Positions 50,660 through 62,034 are shown, counted from the first letter of the stretch. The stretch: DNA of 64,000 nucleotides from Puccinia triticina (GCF_026914185.1 NC_070565.1:7006001-7070000), one strand, 5' to 3'. The notes: generated by a model not told the origin, from the sequence alone. A program made the numbers and translations.

Positions 50660-51883
50660 GCAGTGGTTATACCAGTGTCTGGATTGCTTGCAGTAATGGC
50701 AACACGGTCCCCAAGTTTGGACAAGGTGGTCGTTGAGCAGGTATCCTCAATACGCTGTAGCTTTCTCCATGGACAGTTGAGGTTTCTGAGTGATCGGGGC
50801 TTTTGCAATTTGGCCTGACTGCTGAGGTTTTCGGCGGTGGGGCGGCGCGTATCTGCTAGAGTTCTGCCTTATGGCGTTGACGGCGTCTAGATCCATCGGC
50901 GCATACGAGTCATCTGCGCCCACGTTTGCTTTGTGTTGAGACTTTCCGGTCGCCGCTTGTATCACAGTCATCACGTCGTTCAATTCGACGGCAGCTGCGG
51001 ACTCCAATTTTTGACCAACGTCAAATTCGAATGTTTTTGAATCAATCCCAACTGGCGCCGCAAAACTGTTCTGTAGGCAAAATCCACCCAGCTCTTCGAA
51101 GTTAATCTTCAGCTGTGACATTTCGGCCCAAACCGTACTCCATTTTGCTAGATCATTATCAGTCCCCGGTTGTGATTGGTTTGCCATCAAATCAGCAAAT
51201 TGGTTGACAAGGTCAAGCTTATGTTGTCTGTCTGGTCGATCACATTGGCTCTTGAGGTTCTTGAATATGATCCAGGGGTTGTCCGAGTTGTTTCCATCAA
51301 TTATTTCCAGGAGCGGGGTTTCAATCCTGGATCGGAGTAGGCAGGCAATTGCCACTTGCTCTTTTGCCGATCTAGCTTTGAAGTTTGACTCTTGCGCGGT
51401 GAACATGTCCGCGTTCATAAAGACGTATTTTAAGGTCCGATTGATCTCGCGGTCCCACATTTTGAAATTTGCCTTCCCTTTTGCTGAGCGAGTCTTCTTG
51501 GGGTTGTGCATATAATGGAGGTCTAGCGGTTTCTTGTGAAAGCTTTGGGTCACGCTATTCACTCCATCTATTGGCGCTTGTTGGTTCACGCGGAACAGGT
51601 TGGCGTTGTTGAGCAGGCCTTTGAGTCTCTGCAGTTCACCTTTGAGATGGAAGTAGTCCTCGGCAGTTGGTGCTGCTGTCATTGCTGTTGAGGTCAAGGA
51701 TGATGGGACTGGTTGTTCTTGTTCTTTGTGGTATTTTCGAGATTTTTCTTTGAAGTCTTTGATTTTCTGAAGTCGTTCTTTTTCTTCAAGTTCTCTTTTT
51801 CTGTTCTGTCTTTCTAGTGTTTCTTCAACTGCTTTTTCTCGAATTTCTTGGAGTTTTAATTTTCCTCCTTGACCAACCATCAA
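50660..51883 (-). pseudogene. Copia C gag with zinc knuckle
   Basis: ATG at 51881-51883. An N-terminal Lys/Glu-rich coiled coil (residues about 10-60), a gag domain (NFKMWDREINRTLKYVFMNA, IACLLRSRIETPLLEIIDG), a stop at 50747-50749, then in the same frame a zinc knuckle CHYCKQSRHWYNHC (about 50655-50700). It has a single nonsense codon over 1.2 kb. Confidence 0.7.
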
Positions 51884-51930
51884 CTCGATGATCTCCCAAA
51901 AAATGGATGTGATCCAAAGCGCTCTTCTGA

Positions 51931-52093
51931 GTCGGCTTTTAACCTATAAGACACCCGCAAGGGTGAATGCAAATCTGATGGTAAGAAGTGCGTCGCTGAT
52001 CAGCTCAGGCACGCTCGGTATTGGGTCCACTCTTGGTATTTGATTACACACCTGACGGTAAGAAGTGCGTCGCTGATCAGCTCAGGCACGCTC
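51931..52093 (-). repeat. Copia C primer site and start of its 5' LTR
   Basis: The plus strand GTCGGCTTTTAACC (51931-51944) is a degraded match to the half tRNA-Met site. From 51945 the sequence TATAAGACACCCGC matches 22641 onward, missing the first few LTR bases. It includes both copies of the 77-bp unit and is cut at 52093 by element D. Confidence 0.6.
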
Positions 52094-52430
52094 TGTAAGA
52101 GATCAAAGATCTCTTCACTGGGGACAGTCTTGAGTGGGCTCGAGGAGCGCAATTTCTAGTACTCGGGGCTGTATTTCAATAACTAGCTCGGAGAAGAATA
52201 TAAAAGGTCCACTCTTCTTCTCAGTATATACGATTCAGGAGGGGACTGGGGAAAAGGGAAAAGGAGAATAAGAGGAAAGGGAATGCTCACCTAGCTTGGA
52301 GAAGAATATAAAAGGTCCAGTCTTCTTCTGCCGAGCTAAGGCCCGGGGCAACAGGGATGATGAGTCCTGCTGCTTACATAAGGTGTGACATGTATTTCTT
52401 GTGGAGCCCGTGGTGCGCGGGGGCTTCACA
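52094..52430 (-). repeat. 3' LTR of element D, with polypurine tract
   Basis: 337 bp from TGTAAGAGATC to GGCTTCACA. The following GTCTCCCCCCCTAT (52431-52444) is the polypurine tract on the minus strand. Two related blocks (about 52183-52222 and 52291-52338) each carry TATAAAAGG inside an AGAAGA...TCTTCT hairpin with CTAGCTYGG/CCGAGCTA-type arms. The TATA motifs read on the plus strand, opposite to gag. Confidence 0.82.
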
Positions 52431-52635
52431 GTCTCCCCCCCTATAAAGAAATGAGGTGAGGGAGGGTGCTGAGCAAACATAGGATACAACAAGGGGCAGA
52501 CACCAGAAGGGGGAAGACCCAGACAGACGGCTGGGCGCAAGGCATAAGTTGGTGGGGACGAGGGGGCAATAGGAAAGTGAAGTTGAATCGGTACAGTCGA
52601 GTGCAAGTTGACTATAATCGGGCATGGGGCAGTAC

Positions 52636-53041
52636 AACAATGGGAAGTTACTTACGTTACGTTATCCAGCGGGATTTTCGTAACGTAACTTCCCACCGTT
52701 ACCAGATAACGCGTTATTGTTATCTGGTGAAATATTCCTGCGCTATTTTGGATAACGTAACAGAGGCGAATTTCTGCCTTGATGCCGCAAAAAATAACGC
52801 CGATAACGCGCTAACCGCGTTATCTGGCGTAAAAGCACCGTAAAATAGGCAAAAAACCCGCGTTATCCGCACGTTATCCTCCTCAGATTGCGGGGGATAA
52901 CGTAACGGGTCTAATAAAACAGAAAAAAAATCAAAAAATAACGTAACTAAAACAATGCTGCCGTTAGCGCAAGGATAACGGCACCAATTTAGTTACGTTA
53001 TCCATTACTTTTTGTTACGGATAACGTAACTTCCCATTGTT
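52636..53041. mobile_element. MULE-type MITE (406 bp)
   Basis: The ends AACAATGGGAAGTTAC and GTAACTTCCCATTGTT are inverted repeats with a 9-bp TSD GGGCAGTAC (52627-52635 and 53042-53050). A 9-bp TSD fits Mutator-like elements. The interior is full of GTTACGTTA and GGATAACG motifs and has no transposase. Similar motifs occur at 4780-4885. Confidence 0.8.
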
Positions 53042-53099
53042 GGGCAGTACAAGGGCCGCGGGCTGGGGCAGGTGGGGGCATCCGGTGTCTCGATGATGT

Positions 53100-54213
53100 T
53101 GTCAAAATTTTACTTGGTGTGCCTGTTGTGACGCGGCCCCGTAAGCACCGGCCCGCATGGAATTGGTGAAGTTGGAATTTGGGGGAAAGGGAAAGGGCAA
53201 CGTACTCCGCTTGGCCGTTGAAATCATCGGGAAAAGTAGCCCCAACGGCGTCAAGGCAGCCTTCAAAAAATGTTGGCTCATTGTCGCCAATCGGGAGTTG
53301 GTGGTCCTCAAAAGCGTTCTCAGCAGCTGTCGCTGCGGAGCTCTTGATTTGAAATGACAAGTTTGACGCAGCTTGCGCGTCAGCTTTGTTGTCTTCCATG
53401 ATCTTGTCGAGTGAGATTGCTTTGGAGTTTGCTATTCGAGGGAGCAAGTTCAATTCAGCTTGCGCGTCCAATTCGCGGTAGAGGGAAAGTGAAGAGACAC
53501 TCAGGTCGGGGCAGAGGTTGTTGTCCTCCACACTGGCTACCCCCGCTGGGGAAGCGAGTGGCCTTCCTAGTTGAGCGGGTTTGCTGGTTTTACTTGCAGC
53601 TTGGGCTTTGGTCCAGGCCTTGGGTTGCTTATAATTAGCAGGTTTGGGGGGGGGGGTTTAAAGGATGCAGGGATATTGACGTGTGATCGATCAAGAGGGC
53701 CCGGGCAGGAGCCTGCGTCATTCCCGCAGTGAAGTTTGCAGAAGTGCCATCGGCCCGTGGAGTCGAGGTACAAGCGGAGTCTCCAGAGGAAGTCACTGCT
53801 TGGAGTATTACTGGGAGAGCGGGACCGGGCTTGGGAGGTCAAAAGGCGGGCCCGGGCGGCAGCCAGCCGTGAAATACCGTCCGCATAAGCTGTAGCATTT
53901 TTCTCAAAGACCATGTAGTCAAAATCTTTGGGTTCAAGGATGCCGAAGTCGTATATTTTGGTGCGAAGTTCTTCTGACACGCCGAGAGTGACCCACTTGG
54001 CTAGCTCAAAGTCGGAAATTGCATTGGCGGGTTTGTCAAAGTTGTACATTCTTTGTAGCGTCCGAATTGGTGTACTGAAGATAATGAATGATTCTGAATC
54101 TGTCATTGTAGCCTGTCGAATTTGGCTTTTCAATTGAGTGCGCCAGAGGCGCGGGAGAGCATAGTCAAAAAGTTGTTTCCTGAAATTAATCCAAGGCTTG
54201 CCGAGGTAGGATT
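53100..54213 (-). pseudogene. Element D gag, C-terminal part
   Basis: On the minus strand after G2: SYLGKPWINFRKQLF, a capsid-like region (TLQRMYNFDKPANAISDFEL), a cysteine motif (WHFCKLHC, SCPGPLDR), then after a frame change near 53570 an acidic part with LASPAGVASVEDNNLCPDLS, and another frame change before a NFTNSMRAGAYGAA end. Each block has a counterpart in the gag at 13637-15838. Confidence 0.7.
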
Positions 54214-54217
54214 CCGA

Positions 54218-55154
54218 TGTGGTAGACGGAAAAGTGGAAAAATAAAAAGTTTTTTCTATGCCACATAATTACTCATACTAGGCCTCAAGATACCATCAAA
54301 TGGACCCCAGAAATGGATTCTACGGCCAATTTCACCCCTAGCCATCACTGGAAGCACCCCTGGACCCCCTCTAGTGTGGAAGTTACACCTCATGGACACA
54401 TATCACACGGCCAGCCCCAGTAACCCAGCTGTCATCTGCCCCAACCCGAGTTTCACAGTAGTACACTTATACATATCACAGGATACAAACATACATCTCC
54501 CTGTCAGGCTACACTCATTACATATTAACTACATACACTCCTTTATATACATAGTATGACATCATTTACACTGTTTCTGCAGCCTCAGACTTTGTGTATA
54601 CACTAATTCCCCCTGTATGACAGCTCATGCAGTCTACTGTTACCTCATGCATGCATTAGAATGTTCTGTTGTATATTCTGACACCATTCATGTGCCCCTG
54701 AGGGGTTATGACATCATTTGTATCTACTCCCACCAGCTAAAATCCCTCACCCTGTTGTCTAGATTAGCTGAAACCCTAACCCACAAGCCCCTCAGGGGCT
54801 CCCCTTTTGTCTATAAAAGGAGCTCTCTCCACCCCCAGTGGCCTGCTCCCCAGTTCCTCACCCAGAACTCACAAGTCACCCAACACTCATCCACACTCAA
54901 ATCCTAAAACCCTTATAACAATAAATCAACCCTTATAACAACATTTCAACCCTTATAACAAAGTAATTGAAACACTTACACGTTGCCAGTCAAACAGATT
55001 TCATCTGGAACAGACCAGACCTATCACTTAATAAAACTTGCCAAGCTGAGCTTGGTGGGTCTTGTTGACTGATAACAGAAGGGCAGAGCTTGCAACTCCA
55101 TCATACCCTTCACCATTCAGCAAAAGGGTTTCATTACCACTTTTGAGTCCTAAA
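54218..55154 (+). repeat. 5' LTR of G2
   Basis: It has a TATA box TATAAAAG at 54812-54819, AATAAA-type signals near 54921 and 55031, and repeated ACCCTTATAACA units (about 54910-54965). I find no clear tRNA-complementary primer site right after it; GGGAGTCCCCAACG follows at 55157-55170. Confidence 0.92.
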
Positions 55155-55741
55155 AGGGAGTCCCCAACGTGATCGGATAATCTTGTTTGATCGACAACGT
55201 TTCAACCAAAGAAAACCAGAAACCATCGTCTACGGATCTCAACCTCAAGCGGCGATAGGAATCAAATTCGTCAAACAAATCTATAACACTCAACGGCATA
55301 TTCAGTTATTCTGTTGACAACTAGTCAACTTTTTGGACTATCTAAGGAACCAATTACGAACCTCTGAAAAGAACACATAACTACCTAACCTGAAAGGAGT
55401 GTTTCGAAGGAAGCGGCTAATTATATACTGGAAGACGGTGTGTAGTACCTAAGGATTCAGATAATTAGATACTGTTAGAAGAAAACTCTAGAGCCCACTC
55501 AAAGGAAGCAGCCAATTATATACTGAACGATGGTGTGTAGTACCTAAGGATTCAGATAATTAGGATACTGTTTGAAGAACCCTCCCAGGACGGTAAAGTT
55601 ATTTTAGATATTAGAAAGAAACCCCCAATTTGCCCTGGTAAAGAAACCAGAGACCATATATTATTGTTTCTTTTTCAGAGCACAGTAACAGTTAACGAAC
55701 GATCATCATATTAAGAAAACTAGGATTCAACAAGAATCAAC
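55155..55741 (+). other. G2 leader
   Basis: No gene. It contains a direct repeat: GGAAGC(G/A)GC(T/C)AATTATATACTG with GGTGTGTAGTACCTAAGGATTCAGATAATTAG following, at about 55408-55470 and 55505-55563. Confidence 0.5.
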
Positions 55742-58264
55742 ATGAGTTTACCCTTCAGTACATTAGAAATGGGAGAAGGATTTGCTTCAAGTACCCCTTT
55801 AAGGAGCAGACCATTGGCAGGAACTTCAGGATTACTTTGGCCAAGCGATGCCACGAACAATCCACCACCACCACCTAGGAAAGACAAAGGAAAGGGTCCA
55901 GAAAATCACTTCAGAGATCCTGCTGAAGAAGAAATGTCAGATTCAGATGAAACTCAAAATAACCCACCAAGAAATAATACCCCAAGACAACAACCGACCG
56001 GTTATGGGATTCATAACACTGAAAACAACCAAGAAAATATGTATCATCCTAATTTTCAACAACAACAACAACAACCTCAAATTCCAGTTCAGCAACCTCA
56101 GCCAATATACGTCTATACCCAACCTGAGCACTCAAACAAACCTAACATCATCAGGAACGAAGAAGGGCTTTACTATGATGGGAGTCAGTTCATGAAGTTT
56201 CTACATCGGTTTGAACGGGTAGCCTATGGGTATGGTGCCACGGATCGTGAGAAAGCAATTCAGATACCACGGTTTATACAAACAGAAGAACTGAAGTGCG
56301 AACTCGAGGAAATGGAGGGGTATGAAGAATACGACTGGACCAAACTGCGAGCTGACATGGTCAAAACCTGGGGCGAGTTAGATAACACCATTATGTACAC
56401 CACAGAAGACCTCATAAAACTGGCCAAGCAGCAATCAAAGTCAGGAATCTCAACCCATCGAGAATACAAAGATTATCTTGGAAAATTCACCAAAATCCTC
56501 AAGTACCTAGTCAAAAACGAACATGTTAGCAAGAAAGACGAAGCTGGGGGACTGTTCTTAAGTGCCTTCCCAATGGAAAGTCAAAGAAGTGTTAAACGCA
56601 TTCTAGTTAGCAAGGATCAGCTTCCAAAAGCTAAGGATGGCAGTAACAAAGCACCAAAATGGGAAGACTTGATAGCGGCTGCTGAAACAGAAGTTCGTGT
56701 GGACGATAGCGTATATACCAATTTCTCAAGTTTCTCTGAGTCAAACCGGACGATGCAGAAAGAATTGGACCACAAGAAAGGGGATGGCAAACGACGCGAG
56801 GAGATGCTGAAAGAAACTCCAAATGAAAAAATAGTGGACCAAAAGTTTCAGGACATGCAACAAGAACTAGCTGCACTCAAAAGCCAGGTTCGAAGCAGCT
56901 TACCCACAAACTATAATAGGCAAGGTCCCTCAGACAAACAGGACTTTTATCGGGGTAACACTCGACCATCCACCCCGGTGTACGACACTTTGGTCTGTTA
57001 TTATTGCAAACGTGAAGGGCACTCCACAGCCAGATGTCCACAATATCTCAAAGATGAGGAACAAGGGCTGGTCAAGCGAAATGGGAAGGATTGGTTCCTA
57101 CCAGACGGTCAGCACATACCTTGGATACCCTCCAGACCAATACGCTCCGTAGTGGCTGGTGCATCAGCAGATCCTAACATGCAAGAAGCTATACAAAGGT
57201 TAGCAAAATCCCAACAAGAAGGAAAGGGTAACACCCCAACAATGAAAGCCTCAGTACAAACCATCCATTGGAGCCCACCTACTCTAGGCGCTGAGAACTT
57301 CATAAAAGTCCATCCTATCACTAGGTCAGAAGCTCAGAAGGGTAGACGTGGGGTCAGGATCCAAGAACCGGAGCAGGAAGCCATGGATATTGATCATGAA
57401 GAGGAGGAATTAGATAACACTCCAAAGGACACTCCGAAAAAGACACCTGAGAAAGTTTGGAGCCGAGAGCGGGTACCGACAATCCTGAAGAAGGACTCAC
57501 CTGAGGAAGCACTACTACAGGACTTGGATAATGTGAAAATCCCTACCACCTTTGCACAGCTAACGGCAATATCCCCCTCGTACGCAGAGAAAGTCATAGC
57601 CAGGTTGCAGGAACGCCTTCCCGGAAAAAGCACTTCTACAACTTATATTAAGACAGAGGCAACTAACATAGCAGCACCAATGACCATACCTGCGGAAGAT
57701 GAAGATCTCTCAGATCCCTGCTACTACAGTTGTGCCCTGGGATATGTAACTGCAGAAGTTGGGGGAGAAAAAGTAGACTTCATGGTGGATTCAGGATCCA
57801 TGGTCAATGTCATTCCTCGATTGGTAGCGGAAGATTTAGCGCTGGAATCAGTAATAGTGAACATACCAATGCAAGGTGTGGGTGGAGCAAGATGTGACAT
57901 AACAGGAGTAGTGGAAAACTGTTTGATACAAATTGGTCGATTCTCCGGGCCAGCACATCTTTTCATATCACCAAAGGCTCAAGATTGCATTCTAGGACGA
58001 CCTTTCCTCTTTGACCACGGATGTACCTTGGAATACCATGAAACAGGAGAAACACTCACTTTCCAGGGAAGCAAAGGAAGACGAATTTCAGTACCATTGG
58101 CACGAACTGGGCAAGGAAGAGGCTGGGATAATCGAAAGAACCTTAGTACAAATGTCATCAGGCCTGCTCCTCCATCGGATCCGCTCCAAGAGGAAGGCGA
58201 AGAACATCGCATGTTCAAAAAGAAATCAACTCAGCATTTTTTAGAACTTCCGGTGGCCATCTAG
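55742..58264 (+). CDS. G2 gag-protease
   Basis: ATG 55742, 840 residues with no stop. N-terminus Pro/Asn-rich with a Gln run (residues about 105-120), capsid-like region (about 145-330, RFERVAYGYGATDREKAI and WTKLRADMVKTWGELDN), a zinc knuckle CYYCKREGHSTARC near residue 419, a charged linker with VRIQEPEQEAMDID, and an aspartic protease with MVDSGSMVNVIP near residue 680 and LGRPFLFDHG. Gag forms the particle and protease processes it. It is closer to A/B than to the chromovirus in layout. Confidence 0.9.
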   Translation: MSLPFSTLEMGEGFASSTPLRSRPLAGTSGLLWPSDATNNPPPPPRKDKGKGPENHFRDPAEEEMSDSDETQNNPPRNNTPRQQPTGYGIHNTENNQENMYHPNFQQQQQQPQIPVQQPQPIYVYTQPEHSNKPNIIRNEEGLYYDGSQFMKFLHRFERVAYGYGATDREKAIQIPRFIQTEELKCELEEMEGYEEYDWTKLRADMVKTWGELDNTIMYTTEDLIKLAKQQSKSGISTHREYKDYLGKFTKILKYLVKNEHVSKKDEAGGLFLSAFPMESQRSVKRILVSKDQLPKAKDGSNKAPKWEDLIAAAETEVRVDDSVYTNFSSFSESNRTMQKELDHKKGDGKRREEMLKETPNEKIVDQKFQDMQQELAALKSQVRSSLPTNYNRQGPSDKQDFYRGNTRPSTPVYDTLVCYYCKREGHSTARCPQYLKDEEQGLVKRNGKDWFLPDGQHIPWIPSRPIRSVVAGASADPNMQEAIQRLAKSQQEGKGNTPTMKASVQTIHWSPPTLGAENFIKVHPITRSEAQKGRRGVRIQEPEQEAMDIDHEEEELDNTPKDTPKKTPEKVWSRERVPTILKKDSPEEALLQDLDNVKIPTTFAQLTAISPSYAEKVIARLQERLPGKSTSTTYIKTEATNIAAPMTIPAEDEDLSDPCYYSCALGYVTAEVGGEKVDFMVDSGSMVNVIPRLVAEDLALESVIVNIPMQGVGGARCDITGVVENCLIQIGRFSGPAHLFISPKAQDCILGRPFLFDHGCTLEYHETGETLTFQGSKGRRISVPLARTGQGRGWDNRKNLSTNVIRPAPPSDPLQEEGEEHRMFKKKSTQHFLELPVAI

Positions 58265-58296
58265 GGAGTAGCTCGCTTCAGCTAGTCAAGCGTGTT

Positions 58297-59373
58297 ATGT
58301 CTCGGACACCGGTTTTCTTAGACTGGCTCAAATCTGTTTTTGTTAAATACTTCCAAAAGACATCAAGACAAACAGCTGTTTTACTGTTCAAACTCTTTTC
58401 AGTCAAAAAGAACATCCTTATTATGTTTTTTAAACTGTTAAAATTCTGCAGTGCCATAAAGAAAGGCTTACCGTTAAAATCCATTTCCAAAGGCACATCT
58501 GATTCCAAACCAGGTCTTTCCATCAACACCACAAGGATAAATCAACTGGATAAGGACCGGCAGCAAATAGGAAAGTTACTCTCCAACGGGCTGGGATCAC
58601 TGTTTCAGGAGAGATTATGTCAAAGCTGGAAGGAGGGGAGTTTATGGTGCATGACAAAGTACAAACCTATGGCCAAGAAAGTTCGACCTATCAATCAACC
58701 TATTCCACAGGCTTTGAATCCTCCACTGCAAAGACCTCCACTTACTCAAGGTCCCTACAAAACACCACTTACCCCAAATCCTCCTGATTTCAAGCCTACA
58801 GCCAGGATTACTGAAGAGTGCCTGAAGGTAGTTAACTTTGGACCAGAAGGATGGCTTTGGGAGGAAGAACTGAAACTCAACAAGCACCTCTTTAAACCTC
58901 ACTTGGATCAACAAGAAGAAATGTTCAACAAACTGTCCCTTCAAGCCCCAGGACCCACAGATACAGACCCTGGAGAAAATGAAGGCAAGACTATCAGTAT
59001 ATGCAACCCAAGTATTAGTACTACTACAGATCTCAACCCAACAGACTCACAAAATCCAATCAGTCCAAATCCAATCAGTACACCGTCTGAAGACATTTTT
59101 ATCTTGCCGCCTGCGCCGGTTCCACCAGATATTAACTCAACAACAACAAATTCAAGTAGCAAACTCAATGAAGACCATTCAGAAACTAAACAAGAATTGA
59201 AAAGATCAATCAATGATCTATATCATCTTGAATCACAAAGGAATCAATTTATTTACTTATTTTACTCACTCAGGAAGCTCCTGGTTCAACTGTCACTGAA
59301 GATTCCGCCCGACCGCTTTGGACAACTTCAGACACACTTCAACCGCCCAAGGCTCCTTGTTGGAATTGGTTAA
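58297..59373 (+). CDS. G2 truncated pol-like ORF lacking RT
   Basis: ATG 58297, 358 codons, in another frame from gag and 32 nt downstream. The first part is Lys/Phe-rich. Residues about 120-190 hold KYKPMAKKVRPINQPIPQAL and VVNFGPEGWLWEEELKL, the conserved start of pol in A and B. From there it departs from A/B: instead of RT there is a Pro/Ser/Thr/Asn-rich stretch and a final helical segment. So a deletion or replacement removed RT, RNase H and integrase. The ORF has no catalytic domain, and whether it makes a protein is unknown. Confidence 0.7.
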   Translation: MSRTPVFLDWLKSVFVKYFQKTSRQTAVLLFKLFSVKKNILIMFFKLLKFCSAIKKGLPLKSISKGTSDSKPGLSINTTRINQLDKDRQQIGKLLSNGLGSLFQERLCQSWKEGSLWCMTKYKPMAKKVRPINQPIPQALNPPLQRPPLTQGPYKTPLTPNPPDFKPTARITEECLKVVNFGPEGWLWEEELKLNKHLFKPHLDQQEEMFNKLSLQAPGPTDTDPGENEGKTISICNPSISTTTDLNPTDSQNPISPNPISTPSEDIFILPPAPVPPDINSTTTNSSSKLNEDHSETKQELKRSINDLYHLESQRNQFIYLFYSLRKLLVQLSLKIPPDRFGQLQTHFNRPRLLVGIG

Positions 59374-62020
59374 ACAATTATCATTTTTCTCTTTTCTAAA
59401 TCATCACAAACAGATATCAGCTCTAAATTCTGAAACTCTTGGGGCTTGAATCTTTCAAGTTGGGGGAGGAACTCACATTCTTTCAAAAAGTCACTCTTTT
59501 ATCACCGTCCTCCCACCATCAATCTCACAGTATTACTTGCCACAATTCAGAATATCTCAAAATTCTATGGAAACCTTCCACTAAATCTACCTCCTCAGCA
59601 AGAGTTTAAACGGCTTATCCACACTCGTTTTTGAAAACTACACTCTTTTTTTTACTTTCTTTTTTCTTTTCTTGCTTACAAATAACTCACTTTCTTTGAG
59701 GTTGAGGACAACCTTCTAAGTTGGGGGAGGGGGCTCTCATTTCATTTTTGGGTTCAGATTTTTTTGGCTGGATCATCACAAAACTTCACAACAGACTCAA
59801 CTGCGGCACTGGGACAATCAATAACCCTGTTCTCATCTTGGATCAGATTCTTAGTTTTTTCGACTCGGATTGGGCTCTTTTGGTTAACGTGGATCACTCT
59901 TGAACCAACTATTTTGGAATCGGAGCGATGATCTTACATTGTACATAACAAACAACCAGGGAGCTCATGATACTCAGGTCTAAGAGTACTAATGCCATAG
60001 ATAATAGGCTGCAGAGCAATGGCTCAAGCTGAACAACCCTGGTTCAAACTTTGACGGAGCCGGGGGAGCGTTCCCAGTACCCAGTAGCTACGGACCAGAT
60101 ATCCGGATCAGCCAGGAGCCGACAAGATCGGATAAAAGATGAAAGACTTATTTTGTTTAACCCAAGACGGGGACGGAGTCAAGGCGATGACCTGGGAACC
60201 CGGACGGTGACCTGGGGCGATAATCTACCGGCAAAGTCAAACTCTGCCACTTCAGCGACCGCCTCGGTCGACAGTGAATGGGTGCTCGGTTGGAGCAGCC
60301 CTATCTCCAGCAGCTCGATCCTCTCAAGTTCGTTCGGCACAGAACCGAGGTCCGTGTGATTAACGGACTCCATTCACTGACTGGTCCACTGAAACCAAGC
60401 AGGGGTGATAGTCCCTCCTCGATATATTGATCCATCCATGATCAGGATGGGATTGTGGATGGAGAATCCCAGCTAGCAAACAGTAAAAACAAACAAACGG
60501 GTCAGCGACACCGTGGCTAAGGAAGCTAAATGTGTAGCTACACAGACAACAAAGGCTCACACGAGCCAACGTTTCGTTGGATACTCCTTGGTTCCTCAGA
60601 GGATAGTCTAAAGGAACTCAGGTATACTGTAGAATGAATGAGAGTGAGAAGGTGGTTGATGGTAGAAAAATCAGGAGGGGAGGGAGCTCTTTTATACTCG
60701 ACTGGGTTCTGCGGGCACCTACCGGTCCATATGTAGGGCACTTGGGCCCACTTCCAGACTCGCCAAAATGAAACGAACGGTCTGCTCATTTAGAAGGCGA
60801 GCATGTCGTTCGACCCGGCCGTAACAATCCGAGATGGAACCGAGCCAAAGGAAATAAAGACAAAGAGACGGTCGTCAGTCTCGCCGCCTTATCACCGGCT
60901 AATGTAAAAATAGAAAGGAGGATCTCTTGATGTACATACTTCAATCGAGAACGTCCATAAATGATGTCAAAGCTGTCAAATCGGTGGTACGAGTGGGGCT
61001 GTTAATGAACCTGACAGCTGCAGATCGTGAAATAGGCAACTCTGCAGCAAGTTTAGTATAAATACTCACCATCCACAGCCCTGCTCACCAGCAGGTTCTA
61101 GACAATATGATCAGGTGGAGGGTCTTGAGCAAGCGATTGTTCGACGGTCAGCGGCGGTAGTACGACGCGTGCTGTTGAAGCAAAATCGGGCTGTCAGCTG
61201 TCAGATCTTGTATACACAAAGGGATTTTTTTCTTTTTTCGTCTTCTTTTCTTTGGAACCAAGGTCGAGAGGGCGCTCCCGAATCAAAGAACTGCCTGAAC
61301 AGAAAAAGAGAAAGAACCCACTTCCAAGAAGTGGTCTGAGGCGAGAACGAGTCCACGGAAAGACTGAGTTGACATTGAGCGCCGGTGACGTAGTCAAAGA
61401 GGTTGGAAGATCGGCGAAGTCGAAGGGCTGGTTGCTGGCAGAGAACATATCGATCCAGATCGATCCCCCCTATGGGGTAAGGTCGACAACATACACAAAC
61501 CCCGTGGCGGGGTAAGACACTCGAGACCAAACGAGAGCTTGGACAGGCGGGCACCATCAGCACTGTGTACCCGGGCCCCAAGCCCGACCAGCCAATCATC
61601 AGAGGCGGGGTCGAGTCCCCGATCACTACTCGACACCCGAGGCCCGCGGCTTCAATAGCGCGCACCCTAGGGCGCTAGAGCAACAGCTGCGGCCGTCACC
61701 ACAGCACAAGCATCACCCCTGCGCAGCTGCGCAGCTGCGCAACTGCGCAGCTGCGCAACTGCGGACTGCGGACTGCGCGCAGCACTTCGACTCCCAGAAC
61801 CAACAAAAAGTTATTGTCAAGAAAAACCCCAAAATTGACAAAAATCAAAAATTTGGCCAATTTTCACCCTGCGCAGCCTCTCAAGCCACGTGGCCCAGAA
61901 GACGTCAAAATGGCCAATTCTCCAAGGATCATGAAAATCACCACGTAAATTCACCATGTCACAGGTTCAAAATTTGACAGAAAGCACTTTTCACGTCAAA
62001 ATTGTCTGGGGACAGACAAT
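59374..62020 (+). other. G2 long 3' non-coding region
   Basis: No gene I can support. Polypurine motifs AAGTTGGGGGAGG occur at 59457-59470 and 59718-59733, the second after the hairpin GGTTGAGGACAACC (59700-59713). A minus-strand TATAAAAG lies near 60690. A short tandem repeat TGCGCARC is at 61730-61783. 60000-61700 is more GC-rich than the rest and is perhaps of separate origin. Confidence 0.5.
61730..61783. repeat. Short tandem repeat (TGCGCARC)n
   Basis: Five units of TGCGCAGC or TGCGCAAC are followed by two TGCGGAC units and a TGCGCGCAGC. Confidence 0.8.
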
Positions 62021-62034
62021 AAGTTGGGGGAGGA
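62004..62034 (+). promoter_or_regulatory. Hairpin and 3' polypurine tract of G2
   Basis: GTCTGGGGACAGAC (62004-62017), then AATAAGTTGGGGGAGGA, next to the LTR at 62035. Same as G1 3631-3661. Confidence 0.8.

Noticed and set aside
54617..54907. 96-codon ORF repeated at 62434-62724
   Set aside because: It lies inside the G2 LTRs and spans the TATA box, so it is not a gene.
61194..61665. Overlapping minus-strand ORFs in the G2 3' region
   Set aside because: Short, mutually overlapping, without motifs, and in a GC-rich stretch where open frames are common by chance.
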